From positions 1 through 42,585 of the forward strand of contig CAJWAI010000007.1 of the NCBI GenBank assembly GCA_913020145.1: a stretch of DNA of 42,585 nucleotides, given 5' to 3'. A program made the translations under genes and the position numbers. The notes under the pieces were generated by a model. The model was not told the DNA's origin. It was given only the letters and a program-made list of their open reading frames with translations, and did no database searches. Below, piece by piece: positions 19,906 through 27,007 of this stretch (its first letter is position 1; the number at the start of each line of letters is the position of its first letter). The stretch comes from an uncultured Gammaproteobacteria bacterium. GTDB taxonomy: Bacteria; Pseudomonadota; Gammaproteobacteria; Magnimaribacterales; TMED112.

Positions 19906-20621
19906 TGGAAACTTTAAAGCTTAAGGCAGAAAAAAGAGAAGAAATTGGTGGATTAGCTCCAAAAAAAGCTATTTATAAAGATAATAAAGTTCCAGGCATT
20001 ATTTATGGTGGAAAAGACCAGCCTCAACCGATCTATGTACAAAAAAATGAATTACTAAAAATTATTTCTAATGAAGGATTGTTTAACTCAATAATTGAGA
20101 TAGAAATAGGAAGCGAAAAAGAAAATGTGGTATTTAAAGAAGTGCAGAAGCACCCTTCAAAAAATGTATTTACTCATATAGATCTTCAAAGAGTTGTAAA
20201 AGGAACTCAAGTAACTGTTACTGTACCTATAGTTCTTAAGAATCAAGATAATTGCTACGGCGTAAAAATGGAGGGTGGTGTTATAAATCATGTTTGTAAA
20301 GAAATAACAGTGCTTTCAAGTCCTGAATCAATTCCAGAATCCATTGAAGTTGATATGGAAGAAATCAAAACTAAAGAAAATGTCAGATTAAGTTCATTAT
20401 CTTTAAATGAAGGTTATGATTTCCCAACAAATCTTAAAGAGCAAGACCCTGTATTAGTGTCTGTATTAACTGCTAGAGGTGGTACTCTAGACTTTGAAGA
20501 TGAAATAACTGAAGACGAAGAAGAAGGAACAGAAGAAGGAACAGAAGAAACAACAGAAGGTGCAGATGAAAAACCTGCTGAAGATAATAGCTCAGAAGAT
20601 TCTGGGGAAAAATCAGAGTAA
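19902..20621 (+). CDS. rplY: 50S ribosomal protein bL25 (CTC-type) with acidic C-terminal tail
   Basis: KLKAEKREEIGGLAPKKAIYKDNKVPGIIYGGKDQPQPIYV; TL5/CTC C-domain; between prs and pth. Confidence 0.94.
   Translation: MMETLKLKAEKREEIGGLAPKKAIYKDNKVPGIIYGGKDQPQPIYVQKNELLKIISNEGLFNSIIEIEIGSEKENVVFKEVQKHPSKNVFTHIDLQRVVKGTQVTVTVPIVLKNQDNCYGVKMEGGVINHVCKEITVLSSPESIPESIEVDMEEIKTKENVRLSSLSLNEGYDFPTNLKEQDPVLVSVLTARGGTLDFEDEITEDEEEGTEEGTEETTEGADEKPAEDNSSEDSGEKSE
20520..20555 (+). repeat. Three 12-bp in-frame tandem units (GAAGAAGGAACA x2 + GAAGAAACAACA) coding EEGT-EEGT-EETT
   Basis: Read directly in the rplY 3' end. Confidence 0.85.
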
Positions 20622-20623
20622 CT

Positions 20624-21192
20624 TGTTAGATCTTTGTATAGTCGGTCTAGGTAATCCAGGAGATAAATATAATCATTCCAGACATAATGCTGGATATGAC
20701 TATTTAGATTTGATTTGTAATCAACTAAGCGTTGAATTAAAAAAATCAAATAAAATAGAAGGTCTTCTTGGTGAAATAACTTACAAAGATCTACAAATTG
20801 GTTTTGTTAAGCCAAATGAATTCATAAACAATAGCGGTAGAACTGTCAGTTTAATCAAAAAATATAAAGTTAAAGAATTGAATGATGTTCTTGTTATTCA
20901 TGATGATATGGATTTAGATCCTGGTGAAGTAAAGTTAAAGATAGGTGGAGGTCACAGCGGCCATAGAGGACTTAAGGACATTATTAATAGGGTAGGAGAT
21001 GATTTTATCAGACTTAGACTTGGTATTGGTCATCCTCCAGTCAAAGAGGAGACAAATGCCTGGGTTATTAAGAAACCAACCCCAAGTGAAAAAGAAGGAC
21101 TTAATAATGCTTTCACAAAAGCTAATGAGTCACTTGACCAACTGCTAAATAAAGAATGGCTTATCGCCATGAATGATCTTCATACAAAATGA
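20624..21192 (+). CDS. pth: Peptidyl-tRNA hydrolase
   Basis: CIVGLGNPGDKYNHSRHNAGYDYLD, GFVKPNEFINNSGRTV, VIHDDMDLDPGEVKLKIGGGHSGHRGLKDI. ORF track starts at 20560; TTG at 20624 fits the usual N-terminus better. Confidence 0.93.
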
Positions 21193-22277
21193 GCATTAAA
21201 TGTGGAATCGTTGGCTTGCCCAATGTTGGTAAATCAACTTTATTCAATGCTCTCACCTCTCAAAAGATTGATGCAGAGAATTTTCCTTTCTGCACAATAG
21301 AACCAAACATAGCACGGGTTAACATACCTGATGAAAGGCTTGATCAACTAGCTTCCTTAGTTAAGCCTGAAAAAGTCATACCCTCCTTCATGGAATTTGT
21401 TGATATAGCTGGCTTAGTTAAGGGTGCACATTCTGGAGAAGGTCTAGGTAATAAGTTTCTTTCCCACATTAGAGAGACACAATGTTTTGCTCACGTCATT
21501 AGATGTTTTGAAGACACTAATATTATTCATGTAGAAGGAAAAATTTCACCTATCAGTGATCTAGAGACTATTGATACCGAATTAATCCTTAGTGATCTAG
21601 AAATAGTCCAAAAAAGAAGGGAGAGAATTTTTAAACAGTTAAGAAGCGGAGATAAAGAAACTCAGTCAGAGCATGATTTATTAGAAAAGCTTGAGTCTGG
21701 ATTAAATCAAAATATCCCAATCAGAAATATTGCTATTGAAGGAAACGACAAAGAGTTTTTAAAGCAAATGCAGCTTGTCACAGGAAAACCATTCTTTTTT
21801 ATAGCCAATCTACATGAAGATGAGAATAAAAATACTCACCTTCCAGAACTTGAAGACTATGCTGCAAAAAATAATCTGTCCATCATTAAGGTTTTTGCTA
21901 AAGCTGAGGGTGAGCTTGTTGATTTAGATGAAGAAGAGAAAAAAGAATATTTAAATTTACTTGGTCTTGAAGAGCCAGCACTTAACCTTGTAATCAGAAA
22001 GGGTTATGAAATGTTAGATCTTTTCTCATATTTCACAGCTGGACCGAAAGAAGTAAGAGCTTGGTCAGTCAAGACTGGTTCAACTGCGCCAGAAGCTGCA
22101 GGTAAAATACACACCGATTTCGAGAGAGGTTTTATCAAAGCAGAAGTCATAAGCTTTAAAGATTATATTGAATCTGGCAGTGAACTAGGGGCCAAAGAAC
22201 AAGGCAGGTTGAAAATTGAAGGTAAAGAATATATTGTTCAAGACGGTGATATCATTCACTTCAAATTTAATGTCTAA
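21189..22277 (+). CDS. ychF: Ribosome-associated GTPase/ATPase YchF (OLA1 family)
   Basis: [37 protein letters not shown]-terminal TGS domain ([20 protein letters not shown]). Confidence 0.98.
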   Translation: MSIKCGIVGLPNVGKSTLFNALTSQKIDAENFPFCTIEPNIARVNIPDERLDQLASLVKPEKVIPSFMEFVDIAGLVKGAHSGEGLGNKFLSHIRETQCFAHVIRCFEDTNIIHVEGKISPISDLETIDTELILSDLEIVQKRRERIFKQLRSGDKETQSEHDLLEKLESGLNQNIPIRNIAIEGNDKEFLKQMQLVTGKPFFFIANLHEDENKNTHLPELEDYAAKNNLSIIKVFAKAEGELVDLDEEEKKEYLNLLGLEEPALNLVIRKGYEMLDLFSYFTAGPKEVRAWSVKTGSTAPEAAGKIHTDFERGFIKAEVISFKDYIESGSELGAKEQGRLKIEGKEYIVQDGDIIHFKFNV

Positions 22278-22279
22278 GA

Positions 22280-22356
22280 TGGTGGCTATGGAAAGACTTG
22301 AACTTTCGACCTCAGCATTATGAATGCTGCGCTCTAACCAGCTGAGCTACATAGCC
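22280..22356 (-). tRNA. tRNA with CAT anticodon, elongator Met most likely, CCA encoded
   Basis: Reverse complement GGCTATGTAGCTCAGCTGGTTAGAGCGCAGCATTCATAATGCTGAGGTCGAAAGTTCAAGTCTTTCCATAGCCACCA folds as a cloverleaf with a TTCATAA loop. Confidence 0.94.
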
Positions 22357-22432
22357 AAATTCAGATAGTAATTATAATTAATACTTTTTAGAAAGGAAGT
22401 AATCCTTTTCGTTAAAAAATAAAAGTATTTCT

Positions 22433-22451
22433 GCCTTTGCGAATAAAAGGC
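22433..22451 (-). terminator. Possible hairpin downstream of the 77-aa small membrane protein
   Basis: GCCTTT-tattcgc-AAAGGC on the minus strand; the following T-tract is interrupted, so weak. Confidence 0.4.
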
Positions 22452-22462
22452 TTGTTGTTGTC

Positions 22463-22696
22463 TTATTTTTTTAATATTGCAAAAATTATTGCTATAGATA
22501 CAAGAGCTATTACACCATCTTGACCTAAGTCAGTAAGAATTTTTGCAAAGTTTTGGTATACCCCGCCAATAAAAGCTGAGTCAGGACCAAATAAGACACC
22601 TAAAAGAAGTGCAGCTGCAACAAAAAGTAATAAGACTTCTGTAAGTTTGCTTAAGAAGTTTTTAAGTTTGTTGAAGTCAAAATTAAAAAATTTCAT
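22463..22696 (-). CDS. Small (77 aa) two-helix membrane protein, paralog of the adjacent upstream ORF
   Basis: MKFFNFDFNKLKNFLSKLTEVLLLFVAAALLLGVLFGPDSAFIGGVYQNFAKILTDLGQDGVIALVSIAIIFAILKK; two hydrophobic segments; aligns ungapped with the neighbour. Confidence 0.75.
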   Translation of the reverse strand: MKFFNFDFNKLKNFLSKLTEVLLLFVAAALLLGVLFGPDSAFIGGVYQNFAKILTDLGQDGVIALVSIAIIFAILKK

Positions 22697-22701
22697 ATTT
22701 C

Positions 22702-22735
22702 AAAAAAAAAGCATGAGGGTTTTATCCCTCATGCT
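22702..22735 (-). terminator. Rho-independent-type terminator/attenuator between the two small membrane protein genes
   Basis: Minus strand AGCATGAGGG-ataaaa-CCCTCATGCT followed by an uninterrupted T-run, ending a few nt before the ATG of the downstream ORF. Confidence 0.85.
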
Positions 22736-22745
22736 CTAAATAGGT

Positions 22746-22973
22746 TTATTTAATTCCAAGTACGCCCATAACGATTAGTAAGACTACAAGTCCACCTAAT
22801 CCGCCTGAACCTAACATGTCGACATAACCCATAATTGTACCGATTACATCTCCAACAAACCACGCATTGCCACCGAATACGATTCCGGCAACAATACCTA
22901 AACCGATTACGCTGACTAGAACACTAGTAAGACCATCTACGAAAGAACTTACTGTTTTCATAATACTATCCAT
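22746..22973 (-). CDS. Small (75 aa) glycine-rich two-helix membrane protein
   Basis: MDSIMKTVSSFVDGLTSVLVSVIGLGIVAGIVFGGNAWFVGDVIGTIMGYVDMLGSGGLGGLVVLLIVMGVLGIK; start chosen at 22973 because GGGGG precedes it; ORF track start is 23009. Confidence 0.75.
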   Translation of the reverse strand: MDSIMKTVSSFVDGLTSVLVSVIGLGIVAGIVFGGNAWFVGDVIGTIMGYVDMLGSGGLGGLVVLLIVMGVLGIK

Positions 22974-22981
22974 ATTTCCCC

Positions 22982-22999
22982 CATGAAATAGTTCATGGA
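22982..22999 (-). promoter_or_regulatory. Leader hairpin overlapping the likely Shine-Dalgarno of the 75-aa ORF
   Basis: Perfect inverted repeat CCATGAA-ctat-TTCATGG whose 3' arm runs into the GGGGG upstream of ATG; a competing CCCCAT/ATGGGG pairing also exists (23011-23016 with 22979-22984). Confidence 0.5.
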
Positions 23000-23145
23000 T
23001 ATGGTACAAAATGGGGTGCTTTTGACAACTTTATTTAAATTGCTATAAATACTTGAAAAATGGGCCTATTGAGCAATATAAATGATATTTATATATATGT
23101 CTCAAGTCTGCAATAACTATCTATAAAGAGTTTAAGATAAATAGG

Positions 23146-24453
23146 TTAATTAAAAAAAACTTTTGGGCATAGTATATTATTTGGATCCATAGATTTTTTA
23201 AGGGTTTCAAGCAATTTTAATTTATCTGAATAATGAGGAAAGTCAGACCAAATATACTTTTTTCTCTGCCCAATGCCATGTTCAGCACTTGGAGAGCCAT
23301 CAAGGGAAACTGTTAACTCATAGATCTTTTTTCTGAACATTCCTAAATTCTTTTCTGAGACTATATTTGCATGCACATTTCCGTCTCCAAGATGCCCAAA
23401 ACAGTATACCTCTCCATTTTTATCCATCTTACGTATTTCCTGCAAATATTTTTTTAAATTCTTTATAGGTACACAAATATCTAATTTATAAGCATCTAAA
23501 TCTGCAAGTTTTACTGGTATCTCTTCTCTTTTATTCCAAATTTCATTAGCTTGTTTTGTATTTAATAAGCTAATATCAGTGCCAATATTCGCTAAATCTT
23601 CTAGACAATCAGTGATTTCTTCTTGACTATCAGAAGATAACTCAATTAGTGCTTGATAATTACTTTGTTCTTCATCAAATAAACGCTGACAATTACTATC
23701 CCAAAATTCGACTGCTGAAATGATATCCCTATTTTTTTTCTTTAATATTTTTTCGTGTATAAGATTTATATCACAGAAGTCTATAAGAATAGTTTCAATA
23801 TGAATCGGTTTAGAAAGAGTATTTAAAGTAACTTCAGTAATAAATCCTAGAGTTCCTTCTGAACCATAGAAAATTTCTATTAGATTGGGTCCAGTCGCAT
23901 CTTTAAGGAGATCCCTTCTTAATTCTATCAGCTCACCGGAAGGCAGGACTACCTTTATTCCTGCAACATGTTCTTTTGCAGAACCATACCTAATAAATTT
24001 TGCTCCAGCAGCATTAGTAGCTAAATTCCCACCTATAGTGCTTGAAGAAGTACCAGAAAATGAAATTGGTAGCATTCTATTTTTTTCTAAAGCAAATTCT
24101 TTTGCATTATCAGTGATTACGCCTGATTGACACTTTATTTGATTTGTATCTGATATCCATTCTATTTTATTAAGCTTCTCGGAACTTACTACAATTTCAT
24201 TATTAGCTGCTGTTGCTCCACCATTAAGTCCTGTTCTGCCACCAGATGGAACGATTGGATGTTTATGTTTGTTAGCAAATAAAATTAAATTTTGAATATC
24301 TTTTTCATTCTCTGGGAATACTATTGCGCTAGGTTTTGCTTCAATGCCCTTATACCAGTCTCTACCATACTTTTCTAAATAGTCTTTAGAGGTTTTTATT
24401 TTTTTCTTACCAAATTCTTTGGTTAAAAGTTCTGCTACGTTACTTACCATCAT
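23146..24453 (-). CDS. FAD-binding oxidase (GlcD/D-lactate or D-2-hydroxyacid dehydrogenase-like)
   Basis: PIVPSGGRTGLNGGATA, GTSSSTIGGNLATNAAGAKFIRYGSAKEHV, GSEGTLGFITEVTL, FGHLGDGNVHANI, SAEHGIGQRKK. Start may be a few codons downstream of 24453 on the minus strand. Confidence 0.92.
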   Translation of the reverse strand: MMVSNVAELLTKEFGKKKIKTSKDYLEKYGRDWYKGIEAKPSAIVFPENEKDIQNLILFANKHKHPIVPSGGRTGLNGGATAANNEIVVSSEKLNKIEWISDTNQIKCQSGVITDNAKEFALEKNRMLPISFSGTSSSTIGGNLATNAAGAKFIRYGSAKEHVAGIKVVLPSGELIELRRDLLKDATGPNLIEIFYGSEGTLGFITEVTLNTLSKPIHIETILIDFCDINLIHEKILKKKNRDIISAVEFWDSNCQRLFDEEQSNYQALIELSSDSQEEITDCLEDLANIGTDISLLNTKQANEIWNKREEIPVKLADLDAYKLDICVPIKNLKKYLQEIRKMDKNGEVYCFGHLGDGNVHANIVSEKNLGMFRKKIYELTVSLDGSPSAEHGIGQRKKYIWSDFPHYSDKLKLLETLKKSMDPNNILCPKVFFN

Positions 24454-24826
24454 TAAATACTATGAAATTTCTATATAAGAACACAACAAGGAAGGCAATT
24501 GGTGTTGCTATGATCTTTTGCACTAATATATTTGTGATGCCTACTTGTATTGAGACATAGAACATGAATGCAGTAATAATTGCTCCCATGACACCTCCTA
24601 AAAAATATGCAGAAAACTCAATTAACGGCCTATCTGCCATCCATCCTCTACCAAAAACAAAATTTTTAGCCAGTATAAAACTGACACATGTCCCAATTAA
24701 GTAACAAAATCCTGCAATATAAGCCCTATCAAAGTTTAGTAGATAATCTAAGATCAACAACAAAGTAAAATCAGCTACAAAAGCTACTCCATTTGTGCCT
24801 GCATATTTAATTACCTTTATGATCAT
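24440..24826 (-). CDS. GtrA-like small polytopic membrane protein
   Basis: Four hydrophobic segments, GTNGVAFVADFTLLLIL...YLIGTCVSFILAKNFVFG pattern typical of the GtrA family. Confidence 0.82.
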   Translation of the reverse strand: MIIKVIKYAGTNGVAFVADFTLLLILDYLLNFDRAYIAGFCYLIGTCVSFILAKNFVFGRGWMADRPLIEFSAYFLGGVMGAIITAFMFYVSIQVGITNILVQKIIATPIAFLVVFLYRNFIVFNDGK

Positions 24827-24843
24827 TTTCTTTATTAAGTTAT

Positions 24844-26061
24844 TTAGCTGCTGATTTTGATGAAGACTTTCTTAATTATCTTAAGTGCCCATTCAATTTC
24901 TTCTTTCTTAATTACTAATGGAGGGGCAAATCTTATTGTAGTTTCATGAGTTTCTTTACATAAGATGCCTTCTTTGAGAAAAATCTCTGATAGTTCTTTA
25001 CCTGAAATGAGTTTTGGGTCAATTTCTACACCAAGCCATAAACCTTTGCCTCGAACTTCTTTAATTATAGGGCTATTCATATTAATTAAAGATTCTTTAA
25101 AAAAATCGCCCATTACTCTACTGTTTTCGATCAAATTCTCTTCTTCAAGCAGTTCTAAAGATCTCTTAGCAATTGCCGCTGCCAAAGGATTGCCTCCAAA
25201 TGTTGATCCATGTGAACCAGGATTCATCCAATGCATCACTTCTTTTGATGAAAGAAAGCAGGAAACAGGCATAAAGCCTCCTCCTAAAGCTTTTCCTAGA
25301 ATAAGGCCATCAGGCTGAATATTTGAGTGCTGAAATGCAAACATTTTTCCTGTCCTGCCTAAACCAGACTGGATTTCATCCATAATCATCAATACATTAT
25401 GTTCGGTGCAAATCTCCCTTACTTTAGGAAGGTAATTTTCAGGTGGAACTATAATTCCCCCCTCTCCCTGAATTGGTTCAATAAGAACTGCAGCTGTATT
25501 TTTATTTATAGCTTTTTCAATTGCTTCTGATGAACCATATTCAACTGAGACAAAACCTGGAGTATGTGGTCCAAAATCATCTTTTGAATTTGAATCACTA
25601 GAAAAACTTATGATAGTTGTTGTTCTGCCATGAAAATTACCATCGGCAACGATAATCTCTGCTTTATTTGACTCTACATTTTTAGTTCGATAAGCCCATC
25701 TTCTCGAAGCTTTAATAGAAGTTTCAACTGCTTCTGCACCTGAATTCATTGGTAGGGCCATATCAAAATTACTTAGTTTAGTAATAGTCTCTAAATATGG
25801 GCCTAATGTATCAGTATAAAAAGCTCTAGATGTAAGAGACAGTTTGCTTGATTGTTCATGGAATACTTTTAGTAATTTAGGATGTGCATGACCATGACTT
25901 ACTGCTGAATAACCTGACATCATATCTAAATATTTTTTATCATTTACATCCCAAGCCCAAACTCCTTTAGCTTTTGATAACACTACTGGTAAGGGTTTGT
26001 AATTGTCAGGACCAAAAATTAGCTCTTTTTTTATTAGATTTTTTTGAATATCATCTACCAC
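24844..26061 (-). CDS. rocD: Ornithine--oxo-acid aminotransferase
   Basis: Class III aminotransferase: DMMSGYSAVSHGHAHPKL, NSGAEAVETSIKASRRWAY, DEIQSGLGRTGKMFAFQH, LGKALGGGFMPVS, GSHGSTFGGNPLAAA. Confidence 0.93.
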   Translation of the reverse strand: MVDDIQKNLIKKELIFGPDNYKPLPVVLSKAKGVWAWDVNDKKYLDMMSGYSAVSHGHAHPKLLKVFHEQSSKLSLTSRAFYTDTLGPYLETITKLSNFDMALPMNSGAEAVETSIKASRRWAYRTKNVESNKAEIIVADGNFHGRTTTIISFSSDSNSKDDFGPHTPGFVSVEYGSSEAIEKAINKNTAAVLIEPIQGEGGIIVPPENYLPKVREICTEHNVLMIMDEIQSGLGRTGKMFAFQHSNIQPDGLILGKALGGGFMPVSCFLSSKEVMHWMNPGSHGSTFGGNPLAAAIAKRSLELLEEENLIENSRVMGDFFKESLINMNSPIIKEVRGKGLWLGVEIDPKLISGKELSEIFLKEGILCKETHETTIRFAPPLVIKKEEIEWALKIIKKVFIKISS

Positions 26062-26107
26062 TAGCGATATTCTAATATTAAAGATCTGCTACTACTAGTA
26101 GAAAAAT

Positions 26108-27007
26108 ATGAAAGAGAAACAATCAACAAATCACATCTTTATGGTAAAGCCTGTTGAGTTCTATATGAATCCGCAAACTTCAGGAAGCAATCATTATCAA
26201 ATTGAAGATAAAGAAATAAAAAAAGAAGCTATCTTAGAAGAAGCTATTAAAGAATTTAATAATTTGCATGATGCTTTAACAAGTAATGGAGTTAATGTCA
26301 CAGCATTAAAAGGAATAAAAGGCTGCCCAGATCATATTTTTCCAAATTGGTTTATAACTTTTGAAGACAAGTCCATGCAAATATTTAGTATGAGAGCTGA
26401 AAACAGAAGAAAAGAAAAAACACCTGAAATGATAGAGTTCTTGAAGCAGGAATATAAGTTAACAGATGATTTGAGTCACTACGAAGAACTGGAACTATTT
26501 TTAGAATCTACAAGTAGTATGGTTCTTGATAGGGTTAATAAGGTAGTTTATGCTACATCCTCAGCTAGAACTAACCCTGAATTAATTCAAAAATGGTGTG
26601 ATAAGAATAGATATGAACTTGTGCTATTTGAGACTGAAAGTCATACTGGCGACCCTATTTATCATACTGATGTTTTAATGTATGTAGGAACAAGGGTCAT
26701 AGGCATCTGTTTTGAAGTTATAAAAGAAAGGTATAGAGATAAAGTAAAAGAAATGGTCAGCAGATATCATGAAGTAGTAGAGATATCCAAGGAACAGATC
26801 ATGAATTTCTGTGGTAATAGTCTCGAAGTTGTCGATAACCATGGCGAACAAATGCTTGTTATGTCAAAAAGAGCTTATGATTCTTATGACAAAGAGCAAA
26901 TAGCTGCACTAAATAAATTTTATAAAAAATTTATTTATGCAGATCTATCTGTAATTGAAAAGTTTGGTGGTGGATCTGCTAGATGTATGCTGTCTGAATT
27001 ATTCTGA
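26108..27007 (+). CDS. Amidinotransferase-superfamily hydrolase, citrulline hydrolase (CtlX)-like
   Basis: FMVKPVEFYMNPQT, GCPDHIFPNWFITF, STSSMVLDR, ESHTGDPIYHTDVLMYVGTRVIGICFE, GGGSARCMLSELF; divergent from rocD. Confidence 0.8.
   Translation: MKEKQSTNHIFMVKPVEFYMNPQTSGSNHYQIEDKEIKKEAILEEAIKEFNNLHDALTSNGVNVTALKGIKGCPDHIFPNWFITFEDKSMQIFSMRAENRRKEKTPEMIEFLKQEYKLTDDLSHYEELELFLESTSSMVLDRVNKVVYATSSARTNPELIQKWCDKNRYELVLFETESHTGDPIYHTDVLMYVGTRVIGICFEVIKERYRDKVKEMVSRYHEVVEISKEQIMNFCGNSLEVVDNHGEQMLVMSKRAYDSYDKEQIAALNKFYKKFIYADLSVIEKFGGGSARCMLSELF

Noticed and set aside
20414-20749. Minus-strand 111-aa Ser/Val-rich ORF (SSVPSSVPSSSSSV)
   Set aside because: Antisense shadow of the acidic repeat tail of rplY and the pth N-terminus; low complexity and no family match.
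22974-23009. Extended start (MYHIHELFHGGN) for the 75-aa membrane protein
   Set aside because: The internal ATG at 22973 has GGGGG upstream; the extension coincides with the leader hairpin and does not look like the paralog's N-terminus. Not fully excluded.
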